A stretch of 64,000 nucleotides of DNA from Orobanche coerulescens (GCA_033398695.1 CM065804.1:40687501-40751500); one strand, 5' to 3'; shown: positions 32,053-43,887, counted from the stretch's first letter. Program-made: numbers and translations. The notes: generated from the letters alone by a model not told the origin.

Positions 32053-32091
32053 TTAAGTTTCGGGACGAAACTTCTTTTAAGGAGGGTAGAA
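32053..32091 (+). other. Polypurine tract and adjacent palindrome
   Basis: AAGTTTCGGGACGAAACTT followed by CTTTTAAGGAGGGTAGAA and then the LTR start at 32092. Confidence 0.7.
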
Positions 32092-32584
32092 TGTAATATC
32101 CGCAATTTCGGATTTCTGGTAATTTTATTTTTCCGACGGAAGTCCGTTTCGATGAATCTCTTGGGACCGTCTCATCATTCTGAGAATGATTAATTCTGCA
32201 TTTTTTATCATCCGAGTTCGTTTCGGTATTGTTTTGTTGAGTTCCGTGTTTCTTAACGACTTTTCCGCACTCGAGTTCGATTCTTGTGAATCTCGTTCGA
32301 AATTACTGTTTAGAGTTTCCCGTAAGTCCGTTTAACTTTTTTAGACGTGTTGTGAACTTCGGTTTGGTTATTCGATCACGTATCGTGATTTTCGGACGTT
32401 TTGGGCCATTTTCGTAATTTCCCAAAGTTTGGGGTAATTACTTTCCGTTGTCGAATTTCGAGCCTTCGGGTGGTCGGAATCATGTGTTCTCTCAGTGTTC
32501 GGATTCGTCTTTACGAGTACTTCGTAACCGTGCTTTTGGTTTACGTTCAGGTCTGAGTTTCGGGATTTTTCGGACCGTCGGAAC

Positions 32585-32747
32585 GACCGAGTCTGGTGGC
32601 CGGACACATGCGAACGGCCACAGAAGCAGCGCGCCCAGCGCCGTGTCTTGCTCCGGTCGGCCAGGACCAGCAGCCTGCCGAGACACGGCCGAGACACCCG
32701 GCGCTGATCTGGGCGTTCTTTGCGCCGTGTCCGGCAGGCTATAAATA
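32585..32747 (+). promoter_or_regulatory. GC-rich block and TATA box of the 3' LTR
   Basis: A GC-rich stretch with GGCCGGACAC, GCGCGCCCAGCGCC and GGCCGAGACAC-type motifs ends in CTATAAATATGG (TATA box 32740-32747). The start of transcription would fall near 32770. Confidence 0.65.
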
Positions 32748-33727
32748 TGGCGAGCAATCGGGTTTTTCTTCATTTTCTCACTCGTTTCTTCCTCTTCCGC
32801 TTTGGAGCTTTGAAGATCATGGAGGGATGTTGTTAGGGGTTAAATCCATGAAGTTTTTAAGTTCATAACATCGATTAATCCTTCCATAACTTGCTCCGAT
32901 CGACCGAATCAAGGCAAGTTTTCTTAAAATATAGTTTTGGGGATTTTGTTCGATTTGTCCGTTTAATCCGTTTTAACTCAGAATATTGATGGATTGATGA
33001 TTGTTAAGCTATATTATATCTAATTCCTTGTTATTCCATGGTTGGATTGCCACGGATTTGTCGTTTTATTGAGTATTTTATCGATGCCTTGAAGGTGTTC
33101 GATAAAATGTCACAAAGAGAATTCGAGCGTTCTACCATTATTCTTCCTCGTATGATCGATGATTTATTGATTATATGTTGTTAGGGTCGAATTCTTGTGA
33201 AGAACTCGAGCCGGAACCCTTCCGTTCGTTGTCTTCTTCGGGGTCCGAGCTTCCCGGTCGAACCGTGTTCTTCGGAGCGTTTGGTAGCGGTTATTAAGGC
33301 AAGTATCTTATTATACGACTTGTATCTTGCGACTAGTAATTACGTATGATATGTATGATGATTTTGCTTGCCTTCGTAATTATGTTCCGTTGAGTTGGTT
33401 GTGTTTTCCGTAATTTGAAGGCTTTGTGATAATAATGTTATATTAGTATACGTGTTAGGCGTTGTGCCATTTGTGCAGGATTGCGACGTACATATGGGAT
33501 GGTTGTACACTCGGTTGTGCAATGTATTGTGTACCGAACGTGTGTTATGCTGGTTATGTGTCGTTGATTGACGATAGTTGTTGCGAGTGTTGAGATTGTG
33601 TTATGTGCGTGGGATGTACGATTTTGTGGTGATCAATGTGATTGATTAATTGTGCTCATTGTTGTATGTAATGTGGAATGGATTGATATTTGATGATTAT
33701 GAGTTGTGTCGTGTCGATGTGTGTGTT

Positions 33728-33980
33728 CCAGGTAGGGTCTGACGAGGCCTCTGGAGTTCGGTACATGATGTGTACGAACAAGGTGTGTGATCCAGGTAGG
33801 GTCTGACGAGACCTCTGGAGTTCGGTACATGATGTGTACGAACGATGTTTGTGGCCAGGTAGGGTCCGTTGAGGCCTCCGGAGTTCGGTACATGATGTGT
33901 ACGAACAGTGTGTGTGGTCCGGGTAAGGTCCGTCGAGGCCTCTGGAGTTCGGTACATGATGTGTACGAACAATGATCGTG
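33728..33980 (+). repeat. Four tandem 63-bp repeats (3' LTR)
   Basis: Same array as 28047-28298, with a few substitutions. Confidence 0.85.
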
Positions 33981-34722
33981 TAGCAGTGATTATTTGGGTA
34001 ACATTTTAAATATGGGTCTCGGACTCATAATGATATATTATCTAGTGTGCTTTGAAACGAGAATCGGGTTAAGGCCCTAAAGTTTTTCGAAAGATTTTGT
34101 GAATCAGGACTTGAGGTCTTAAAGGTTTTGAAAATCTAAAAAAAAATTCCCGAGATGATAATCTTATTTTCGAATGCTTCATAGCTTATCTTCCCTTGTG
34201 AAAACCTCCCGGGAATATTTTGATACTTGATTATTATATTGGATTCACGATTATTATTTGCTTGTTACATTTCGTATGATTTGATACTTGCACTAGTAAA
34301 ACAGTGGAGTTTTACAAACCCCCGAGTAATCGGGAGGTGGATGTCTGTTTTGCGTCCAGGTACATGCAGATTCAGGGGAGCAGTCACTGGATTGGCACAA
34401 GAGGATGACGAGCTGCGATACTAATCATGAGTCGAGAGTTGTTTTGATTTTTGTTGTGTTGTCAGAGTTGATTTCAGTCTTCCGCTGTATTGTATTTCGA
34501 CCCCTGTGTGGGTAATGTTATTTAAGTCAGTTTTATCGATTGGGTTGTGTGACCTCATCGGTCTGTGTATTCACGTGTAAGTGACCATATCGATCTGTAT
34601 CATTTTATTGTTTGACCCTGGCTGGGCAAGCATTTGGTTGTTTATGGATGTTTAGCCTGGTAGATCCTTGTGGAAAGGGTCTACGGCGTGTAATATTCCC
34701 ATATGGTTTTGGGGGTGTTACA

Positions 34723-37690
34723 ACTTGATGCTGGGGAAATAATGATCACTGTTGGAAGCGGACAAAGTGTCGAGGCAACCGATATTGGATCAATCCTTCT
34801 GGGTTTAGAATCTGGTTTTATTTTGACATTAGATGAAGTACTTGTTTTGCCCAAGGGGCATAAAAATATTGTATCCATTCCAGTCTTGGACCGGAAAGGA
34901 TTTTGTTTCTTCATTGGCAATGGCAGTTGTAAAATTTATTTTCGAAATAAATTGGTTGGAACAGCTACATTGTTGAATGGTTTATATCATCTAAACATGC
35001 AAAATAAAACAGCAGTGAACACTATAACTAGGAAACGTGGTAGGCAAGATACTAATCAAGCTCTTAAATGGCACCTTAGACTTGCTCATTTTGGTAAGAC
35101 CAAGGTTCATAAAATGGAGAAAGATGGACTTTTAAGTCCATTGGGTGTAGAACCCTATCCAACTTGTGAATCTTGCCTTAGAGGCAAAATGACTAAGTTC
35201 CCCTTCACAGGGACTTTTGAAAGGGCTGCCGATAAACTTGGATTGGTGCATACCGGTGTTTGTGGTGCTTTAGAAGTAGCCCGAGACGGATATCAATATT
35301 TCATAACGTTCACAGATGATCATACTAGGTATGGTATTGTGTACTTAATGAAACATAAATCCGAAGCCTTTGCTAAATTCAAAGAATTTAAGCCCCTAGT
35401 TGAAAAACAAACTGGATGTCATATCAAAACACTTCGGTCGGACCGAGGTGGCGAATATATGAGCACTGAGTTTGATGAGTTCCTTAAGGAACATGGAATA
35501 GTTTCACAATTCACGCCTCCAGGAACCCCACAGTTAAATGGTGTTTCAGAAAGGAGAAATCGGACTTTGTTGGACATGGTTCACTCCATGTTAAATTACA
35601 CTGATTTACCTATTTACCGTGGGGTATGCCTTACTAACCATTGCCTATATCCTTAATAGATGTCCTTCCAAATCTGTTCCTATCACTCCGCATGAGATGT
35701 GGAAGGGTAAGAAACCAAGCCTTAATCACATAAGGATTTGGGGATGTCCAGCCTATGTCAAAAAGGCTAAGGTGGACAAACTGGAAGCGAGGTCCATAAA
35801 AGGACGTTTCATAGGATACCCAGAGGACTCGATGGGTTATCTATTCTACATGCCAGAAGACCATAGGGTCGTTGTGGCATTACAAGCGCACTTCCTTGAG
35901 GATGAATTCATTCAGGAAGGTGGCTCGGGTAGAAATATCTCTTTGGAAGAGCATAATGAAAGTCCTAAGGAGACATCTGATCAGGGATCAAGAACCGAAC
36001 CTATTGTAACACAACCTCCACTTCGAAGGTCTGATAGGGTATCTCACTTACCTGAGAGGTATGGCTATACACATGTCGAGGAACTGGGTCTCCACGACAC
36101 ACCTGATAGCAGTGAAAACGACCCTGTCACCTATGACCAAGCGATAGTGGATATAGACTCCGATAAATGGCAAGAAGCAATGGAAGCTGAGATAGACTCG
36201 ATGCATACCAATCAGGTCTGGACTCTAGTAGATCTTCCAACTGGCATGAGGACTATTGGAAATAAATGGATATATAAGAGAAAGACTGATGGGGATGGCA
36301 AGGTTGATGCCTATAAGGCCAGGCTTGTGGCAAAGAGTTATACCCAAAGGGAAGGAATCGATTATCATGATACCTTCTCGCCCGTAGCTATGATAAAATC
36401 GATTCGCATGATGCTTGCCATTCTTTCTATTATGATTATGAAATATGGCAAATGGATGTCAAAACGGCTTTTCTAAATGGATACCTCGAGGAGGAAATCT
36501 ATATGGAACGACTGAGGGTTTTGTATCAAAGCTAATATTCATAAAGTGTGTAAGCGCAACGAGCCATTTATGGTCCAAGCAAGCTTCTTGGAGTTGGAAC
36601 CTTCGATTTGTGAGCGATTAAGGACTTTGACTTCGTGCGAAATGAGGAGGAACCGTGTGTTTACAAAAGGTCGTGGGAGCAACATTGCGTTCTTAGTACT
36701 ATATGTAGATGATATTCTACTTATAGGAAATAACATAGCAATGCTCAAGACCTTGTGAAAGCTTGGCTTTCTAAAACGTTCTCCATGAAAGACTTGGGAG
36801 AAGCTTCCTATATTCTAGGGATCCGTCTTTACAGAGATAGACCGCGAAGAATGATAGGACTTTCCCAAGCCCTCTATATAGATAAAATCCTGAGAAGATT
36901 CAAGATGGATGAATCTAAAAGAGGGTTCCTTCCCATGCGACATGGAATTCATCTCACCACGAAAATGTGTCCTCAAAGTGAGGAAGACAAGACAGAGATG
37001 AGTAAGGTACCCTATGCCTCGGTAGTGGGTAGCCTCATGTACGCTATGTTGTGTACGAGACCAGACTTAGCCTACGCTGTGAGTATGGTAAGTCGATTTC
37101 AAGCAAACCCAGGAAGGGAACATTGGACTGCCGTAAAGAACATTCTTAAGTACTTAAGAAGAACTAGAGATTTAGTTCTTACTTATGGTGGTGGAGAGCT
37201 GAAGGTGATTGGATTCACCGATTCTGATTTTCAAGGAGACAATGACGACTCTAAGTCGACATCTGGGTATTTGTTTACTCTCAATGGAGGAGCAGTATCT
37301 TAGAGAAGCTCCAAGCAAACCGCTACTGCAGATTCCACCTGCCAAGCAGAGTATCAAGCTGCCTTAGAGGCTAGCAAAGAAGCATTTTGGATGCAGAAGT
37401 TTATACAAGAACTTCAAGTGGTCCCTAATGCGGAGTTGCCTATATCACTATTCTGTGATAATGATGGAGCTGTCGCTCAAGCTAAGGAGTCAAGGGCTCA
37501 CCACAACACCAAGCATATAGAGTGAAAGTACCACATCATTCGAGAGATGGTGGAAAAAGGATATGTTTCATTGCAAAGAGTAGACTCAGAAGACAATGTC
37601 TCTAACCCGCTAACTAAGCCATTATCTCAGGCTGTCTTGGAAAGACATCTAAAGAACATGGGTATTGGATACCATGATATGTGGCATTGA
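34723..37690 (+). pseudogene. pol: copia pol polyprotein: integrase, RT and RNase H, broken
   Basis: Domains in order: end of protease/pre-integrase (34723-35080), the LKWHLRLAHFG motif, the CESCLRGKM Cys pair, integrase core with FITFTDDHTRYG, LRSDRGGEY and NGVSERRNRTLLDMV (the D-D-E acidic residues are visible, about 35310-35560), then RT from about 36160 (WQEAMEAEIDSMHTNQVWTL) with YVDD at 36702-36713, and RNase H with FTDSDFQG (about 37212) through NTKHIE and NVSNPLTKP to the stop at 37688. The product would cut, copy and integrate the element's RNA. Frame changes near 35615, 36440-36550 and 36750, and stops at 37301 and 37523, make it inactive. The gag side is missing, replaced by the preceding LTR end. 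Confidence 0.85.
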
Positions 37691-37691
37691 G

Positions 37692-37705
37692 TGCAAGTGG
37701 GAGAT
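37692..37705 (+). other. Polypurine tract of this copia element
   Basis: GTGCAAGTGGGAGAT directly before TGTTAGG; the same sequence is found (minus) at 63209-63223. Confidence 0.75.
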
Positions 37706-39591
37706 TGTTAGGAATATGCCCTCGAATGCCACTCAGGGGATGAGAGAGTATGGGCATTGTACTTGTAATTATGGAATAATAAATAATAAAAAGGCAATTC
37801 GATTCATTCACTGTTTATTGTATTTAAATTGCATTCTTGACTTGGTAAACATTGAAGTGAAGTCCATGTAAATAAATCGAACATTCCATTCTCGTTATGG
37901 GATAAGAGAAAATGCACTGGAAGTGTTTAAAGTTTATTTACGTAAATCGTTCGCAAGTCAATAAACTTAAATGGGCATTAAGTTTTTAATAAGACTTGTA
38001 TAACTAATGCTAGGATATGTGCATGTCTTGATAGCATAGTTATAAGTATACTGGTGGGACTAGTATACTCGAACACGACTCATACTCGATTCAGTCACAC
38101 GGTATTCACTCTCGGAGAGTCGATGACGAATCGAAAAGTTGTGATAGTATACGTGGACCTTTGACTTGAGGGTTCAGTAGAAGATGTGCCTGTGACGTTT
38201 AGTTTGTCATTAGAGTAGTTAGACTCATTTGCTTAATTGCTGAGTCGACCTCGAAGTGCGGACTATACGGGCAGGTAGTAGTCTTTACTGTACGCCAAGA
38301 AAGGATTCTATCTCCTGTTAGTGAGCAGGCGAATGTCCTATACGGTTAATGGCAAATAAGATCATAAGTCTTTGGCCAAAGCATTCTGATATAGTAGTAT
38401 TAGATACACTATTGATCAGTTGGTCTTGATTTACATTAACACATGTATAGAGTTTAGTCAACAGTAGGGTTTGACTTTACCGTGACCCGAAGACTTGACC
38501 GGGACATCTGATGAAGGGTCTATACGTATATAGTATTCACGACATAATGGTTCTAGAATGATCCCTTCATTCGTTCTCATTCGGGGTTTACAGTGCGGCC
38601 CGCTAGGCTGGCTAAGTGCTGCCCGCACTCATTGGTCCCTCCCAATGCCGGCTGAGACGGACCTACGAAGTCGCGCATTAGGAGCGTTGACGGATAAATG
38701 TGAATTTATTATCTCTCTATTAATATTAGATATTGGATATCTAATTATGATTTATTAGATAAATCAAAATAGCGGTCTTATGAATTAAAATTAAGTTACC
38801 GGGTAATTAATTTAATTCATAAATTATATTTCTTAGAGAAATATATTTGTATTTGATATTATTAATTAATTAGATTAATTAATTAATATAAATACATTGG
38901 TGATTAAATGGAGTGTATTTAACGGAGTCGTTTGACGAACGTCCGGTACACGAGCCGAGTGACTCGGCTCGTTTTTAGGAAACTTCCTAATGGGCCGCCC
39001 CCCCTCACATGTTTTTCCACCCTTGCATGTTATGTTGTTATTGTCATGTTTTGTTATTATGTGTTGAGATTCTTTTCTTACATTAATAACTACATGATGA
39101 GATGTTTCCATTATATATATATATACATCTTCGCCAACATAAACAAGGAGTGAGAGAAGACACAAAAAAAAGCCATAAGCTTGCTGCTCCTGCCGAGAGA
39201 AAAGCTGAAGTGAGGAAGATTATTAATTTTTTTTAAGTTATTTTCATCTTAGAGGTGAAAAGAAATTCAAAGAAAAAATAGAGAGAAAATTCCTACGGTA
39301 ACTTCCTAGCAGTGTTCTTGGAGAACGAAGTTACGTCGATTTTTCCGGGCAACTTCCGACGCGTGTGAAGTAGAGGCTTCGAATTTTCGGTGCTTGGAAC
39401 GAAGGGATTTCGTGTTCGGGATGGGATCGTAATCATCGTCTACATTTTACGAAGATTTATTTCAAAGGCTTCAAGGGTATGAACCTTTATCTTTGTATTT
39501 ATTTTTTCGTATATACGTTACTTGATCGATCCTCTTTGGGATTCGTATTTATTTCCGCTGCGTATTTCCTTTTATTTTCGGAATCCCAACA
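37706..39591 (+). repeat. 3' LTR of the copia element
   Basis: 1886 bp, TGTTAGGAATATGCCCTCG to TCGGAATCCCAACA. It has the same termini as the minus LTR at 61243-63208. A TATA-rich stretch lies at about 39112-39125. It ends inside an antisense ORF (39592-40241), showing where the element inserted. Confidence 0.8.
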
Positions 39592-40241
39592 GGCGTCAAT
39601 TGAAGCGGCCCCACGTTTCAGGCAGTCAATAGATAGGAGACAGCAAACGGCAGCGGGAATCACAGTCCAGCCTCCATTATCGCCTCGTTGACAGCGACCA
39701 TGCCCTCAGGAGGTTGATCGGCTCGCTCGTTCTCGGCAGGCACGTGGAGGCTGACATCAGAAGGAACATGGAACCTCGCCCTCCAATGGTCCAGATCCTT
39801 CTTAGTCGCCGAGCTCCCGATCTGTCCAAGGATCCACGGAGAGCGGCGGGCAGCCCGGAACGACGTCCTCCTTACAGGTTCATAAGGATGGGCGATCGAA
39901 TAATCATTGAAGTTAAACTTGAGAAGAGGACCGACCAATCTCTCCATGAGTTCGGCACAATCTTTGAAGGCTTTGCCGATCGCTCTGTCCCGCTCCCTGT
40001 GCGCCGTCGCATCCGCCTCCTCCCGTTTCAGTGAACGGATCCGATCGGCCTCCACCGTCTTGGCTGCGCCAGCCTCATTAAAGAGTTCTTCGATCTCCGC
40101 GAGGTCAATCCCGGCACGGATGGCCTCGACGGCGGTGTCAACATGAAATTCCACATAAGGTTCATCCCGGGCGGTCAAAGCCCCGGCAGCGGAAGTGCTA
40201 CCCGACTCATACACATCTGATCTTCCTCCGGACATATTCAA
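39592..40241 (-). pseudogene. Antisense extra ORF of a Tat-like gypsy element (gypsy-type transposon domain-like)
   Basis: ATG at 40239-40241 (minus) opens a 193-residue frame. It ends DHWRARFHVPSDVSLHVPAE and PPEGMVAVNEAIMEAGL, then a TGA; beyond the stop the same frame still reads FPLPFAVSYLLTA, a second TGA, and NVGPLQLT up to 39592, where the copia LTR cuts it. The pattern G-L-(R)-x-P-L-P and P-x-Q-L-T-P is that of the putative gypsy-type transposon domain (Pfam PF04195 as I recall it). Extra ORFs on the antisense strand just before the 3' LTR are known in Tat-lineage gypsy elements. Here the PPT and 3' LTR follow on the plus strand, so this ORF is antisense. Two stops and the insertion make it a pseudogene. 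Its function in the family is unknown. Confidence 0.6.
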
Positions 40242-40380
40242 AGAAAGGAGGGAGAAGGAATTTCTTGTTCTTACCTAAGGTCTTAGTCGAACGACGATCG
40301 TCACGCAGAGCTTCAAGAGAAATCGGCTATGTCTTCTCCTCAGGCAGAAACGCATAAGGTTTTTAACCTTGTAACCCCAG

Positions 40381-40393
40381 TCCTTTTTATAAG
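40381..40393 (-). promoter_or_regulatory. TATA box for the antisense ORF
   Basis: The minus strand reads CTTATAAAAAGGA, about 140 bp upstream of the antisense ATG, a good position for a core promoter with a 100-bp leader. A donor-like CCTTAGGTAAGAAC lies at 40267-40280 but only 33 bp before the ATG, so its use is doubtful. Confidence 0.45.
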
Positions 40394-40728
40394 CAGGAGC
40401 GGGGGCTTCTGAGCAATAAGTGGAGTCGCAAGGACCGAAGTGCAACCGTCAGATAGGCTGCATTTAATGCTGTCCTCGAATCCCGCACTCGCGTCGTTTA
40501 GAGGGCACGCCATAGGACATCCCTACAAATCTATCGGACTCCCCCAACAGGAGCCCGACACGTGCACTGTCATTTCCCGCTCATTTCAGCGATCGACCAA
40601 GTCGTCCAAATTCAAAACCAGTCCGTTCAAAGACGATCGTATGTTCCGTAAAATTCTGAGTCACTCGTCTAAGTTAAGCGACCGCCAGCAGAACCACCTC
40701 ACCCCACGTCTCCAACATTGGAGCGAGC

Positions 40729-40740
40729 TGGGGGGGCAAT
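40729..40740 (+). other. Polypurine tract of the Tat-like element
   Basis: CTGGGGGGGCAAT followed by TGTTGTGCGG; G-run plus CAATTGTTG is the usual PPT/LTR junction of Tat-lineage elements. Confidence 0.65.
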
Positions 40741-41813
40741 TGTTGTGCGGCGATTTATACGCCTCGACGGCGATCGGTATAAGGGTCGAGAGACCAAAGA
40801 CAATATCAAATAAATCCAAGGCAGACTTGCCAAAGCGAAGAGTCCAGACCGAAATCAGGTACCGAGCGATCGACGTCCGGGGCGATCACCTTTTGGCACC
40901 TAGCGATCGACTCTGGTGCCCGACCAAGGACAACCGTCCTATGCCACGTATAAGGCATCGTCCGCCAAGTCTACGAAGACTGTATCACGGAGCAAGGACC
41001 CATGTGCAGATCCGCGAATGGCGCCACAGAACACGGATCGTTGATTCTAGCCCATCAGCAGCTGTCAGTAATAAAGACGGCCTCACCTACCGACAGACCC
41101 GTCGAAAGGTCCTAGGTGGGGCCTCCCAAGACAGCGACACAGACGCGTGTTGGCTTCTCATTGGTTCGCACATCTGGCTACCAGCAGTTGCTGCGGACTT
41201 TAAGGAGACCAACCCATGTGCTAAAGACGATCGCCCGCTTATTATAATACAGCAGAGGTGATCGCCTAGCGACTCCCAGTCCTATAAATAGAGAACTTAC
41301 AGCATTTGGAAATGGGCTTTTTTCTTCTCCTCTCGGCTTTTCTCCTGACTCTATCTAGGATTTCTCTCTCAGAACCTCTTAACCAAAAGACGGTCGGCAG
41401 AAACGAGAACTCCCTACAGTTCAGATTTGAAGAGATTCACAAGTTCAGAAACTACTTCCAAACGAGAATTCAGCTAATTCACACAGTGAGAGACCGTCGA
41501 TTTCTCACAGTCAGCACAACACTCCATCGTTGTTACAAGAACTCACAGAGCATCATCTCTGGTTCTTCCGGCAATCTTCAGCACTCAAGAGCTAAGATAA
41601 CTAGGGTCTTTACACTCATTGTAATTGTTCTCTAACATTAATATTTGTACTCCCAAGTATTCGTATTAATAATATCTCGCGAGAGCATTCAAGCCCGGGA
41701 CTAACAACCCCGATAAATCTTGTGTTATTTACTTCCCCACAGACGTGCTCTCGCATTTTGTTTGTTACTCGACCATTCCAGCATATCATCTCTGGATAAT
41801 ATTTTGGGTAACA
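40741..41813 (+). repeat. 3' LTR of a Tat-like gypsy element
   Basis: 1073 bp, TGTTGTGCGGCG to TTTTGGGTAACA. TATA box TATAAATA at 41283-41290. The transcribed part carries a TTGTAATTGTTC-like 3'-end region (about 41620) and CCCCGATAAATCTTGTG, typical of these LTRs. The rest of the element (gag-pol, 5' LTR) is absent from the window. The long plus frame at 40440-41261 crosses the PPT and LTR and is not a gene. Confidence 0.65.
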
Positions 41814-43887
41814 ATAATAGTATTATTTGTAAATTACACTAGTTGATCTATTTACAATTACACAATTTTTTTCGCAATAAAAAAATTGAAGTCTTTCGTA
41901 CCCTTCACTTTGATATGGATACATAAAACTGACCATGATTGAATACAAATTTTGGGAGATGCATGCCAACATGAGAGAGTGCATAACAATGGAAAGCATA
42001 ATTAGTTAAAATTATCATCTTTGAAATTTAAATGGTAATACTATCTTATGAGTTTAATATCATTTGTGGAATGCATACTTCACACCTAAATGTGTAGTGT
42101 AACGTAATAAGTGTAACGGAAGCAATTATACCAGCATATTGCAAATATGCATCATTCAAAGCATATTATAAAATAAATAAAATAAAGTCTCTCACATAAT
42201 CATTTATTATTGCAATAGCACAATAATTCCCTTCTTTTCTCACACGAATTTCATATTTTTTTAGTGATTGAAAACTAAAAATAATTAAAATACTTACCGA
42301 GATACATTTTTTAAAAAAGATTTATAGTCAATTTTTATTCTCTATAACCCTCTTTTATATATAGATCATTCTATTGATAAATGTGTTGTTATAAAAATAA
42401 TTGCTTACATATTTTAGTAGAAAAAATTACACTCTGGTCCTATGAGAATTTTTAAAAATAGATTTGGTTCCACGTTCTTTTTTGAACCTTTTTTTTGCCA
42501 AAATGGCCCAAATCGTTAAATATTTAACGGTTTCTGTTAAATGACCAAAAAGAAGATAATTTAATCCTTATGTTTGAAAAAAATTACATAAATTATTTGG
42601 ATATAATTTAAAATACAAAAGAAAATCCAAAACTTTCAAAGATATATAGTTCATTTCAAAAGTAAATAAATTAACAAATTCTTTAAAAATAAAAAAATAA
42701 AAAATCACTTAAAACGATCAAATTTTATTTTCTGAAATTCTCTTTGTGCAAAGATGAATCTACGGATTAGTATATTATTATTAAATTTAATTGCTTATAT
42801 ATATAGAAATATCTATTTGAAAATCCATAAAATCAATAATTATATTGTTTAGTAAATATGAGTTTTTTTATTTATTTTGTTATTTTATATTAATTAAGTA
42901 AGATTTAAAACTAAGATATAGTAATTGATTTATTCCATAGTTTATTTGATTTATTTATAAATAATAATTAAAACCATTGTTTCTACATTTTTAATAATAT
43001 TTTTTAATACGATTATTTTGATTTATTTAATTGATTAAGACTACGAGTACTTTTTTAATCATATATATTCAACACTTGTTTTACAATACTCCTAAATATC
43101 TTTCATTTCAGTTGATATTTATTTTATTGATATACCTGATTATAGTGATTAACTAATATAAACTAATTAATTAGTAGAAATATATAATATTTCTGCGAGA
43201 TTTTAGGTTTAAATTTTAAATATATAGTGCACATTACTATATTAAATTTCTCTTTATTTGGGATTTATATTTTTAATTAATGAAGACGTAAAATATTTCT
43301 GTAAATATAATCAATTTCTATTTATTCGTAATTCATATTCATTAATTCGTAAAAATTAATAAGGTATGTATGAGTTATTTGAGGTATAATTATGATGTAA
43401 TTAATGTAATGATGATTAGGGCATTAATTGATTATGTGTCAGCTGAAGCATGAGAGACTGACACATAAGTACACGAAGCACCAGCAGAAGACATGTGGTA
43501 GCCGAAGCATGAGAAGCTGCCACTTAGGCCCAGCGTATTCTGCATTAGTATATAGGGGATATATATATATATATAGTTTTTATACATTCATTGAATGTAT
43601 CTTATATATTTACATTAACAATGACAAATTTTTAAAATAATATGATTTATAAAAATAAAATACTAGTTAAACAAATTTTAAAAATATTTAATTTATTGAC
43701 TTGTAAAGTATTTTCCTTATGCGGGTCGACCCACCCCGCGCTGCAACGCGCTGTGGGTCAACCCATCCCGCCTCATTCACCTCGTGGGATGGGTCTTGTT
43801 CTTCAAGTATCCGTCCCGCCCACCCCATTGCCATCTTACTTTTATCGAGTTCGACTTAACTTTTTGGATGGTTCTCTAAGGAGCTTA
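41814..43887. other. Very AT-rich spacer without a gene
   Basis: No supported frame. A TTACACTCTGGTCCTATGAG motif at about 42427 with AACGGTTTCTGTTAAATG at 42528 resembles one end of a non-autonomous Mutator-like TIR; no partner was found. An imperfect 28-bp repeat (GCTGAAGCATGAGAGACTG and GCCGAAGCATGAGAAGCTG) is at 43442 and 43502. A GC-rich inverted repeat (GACCCAC / GTGGGTC, inner CGCG / CGCG) lies at 43727-43759. Confidence 0.4.

Larger units (their letters stand above)
29034..32091 (+). other. Non-coding internal domain of the second gag/pol-less element
   Basis: It starts with a PBS (TGGTATCGGAGC, 29038-29049, one mismatch to Met tRNA). No gag/pol motifs; frames at 29430-29705, 30477-30764 and 30920-31189 are not recognised. 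Shared stretches with 17597-19919 include the donor-like GTAAGTCT near 29228, the region 29940-30160, and the last 150 bp. It contains a relic LTR-end-like motif (29870-29920) and a second PPT-palindrome-plus-LTR-start-like motif (31622-31690). Confidence 0.65.
27833..34722 (+). mobile_element. Second gag/pol-less gypsy-type element, 5' LTR truncated
   Basis: Plus-strand element: partial 5' LTR (27833-29033), PBS, non-coding interior (29034-32091), PPT and full 3' LTR (32092-34722). The 5' LTR begins abruptly at the base matching 33515, so about 1.4 kb of it is missing. LTR ends, PBS, PPT palindrome and interior stretches match 14312-23208. It is flanked by Sirevirus-like ORF3 on the left and copia pol on the right. 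No matching target duplication is visible, as expected for a truncated copy. Confidence 0.8.
32092..34722 (+). repeat. 3' LTR of the second gag/pol-less element
   Basis: 2631 bp, TGTAATATCCGCAATTTCGG to GGGGGTGTTACA. It contains the GC block (32585-32739), TATA box (32740-32747), a 63-bp tandem array (33728-33980), stem-loops I/II (34294-34336) and stem III (34660-34684). Confidence 0.85.

Noticed and set aside
33728..33980. Regular repeats considered as a CRISPR-like array
   Set aside because: Units are contiguous 63-bp tandem repeats without unique spacers, inside a plant LTR, and are duplicated in the other LTR.
40267..40280. Splice donor for the antisense ORF
   Set aside because: The motif is good, but the ATG would lie 33 bp inside the intron, so the reading of the ORF from 40241 does not need it.
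40440..41261. Long plus-strand open frame of 273 codons
   Set aside because: It crosses the PPT and runs into the Tat-like LTR; no domain pattern; explained by GC-rich LTR sequence.
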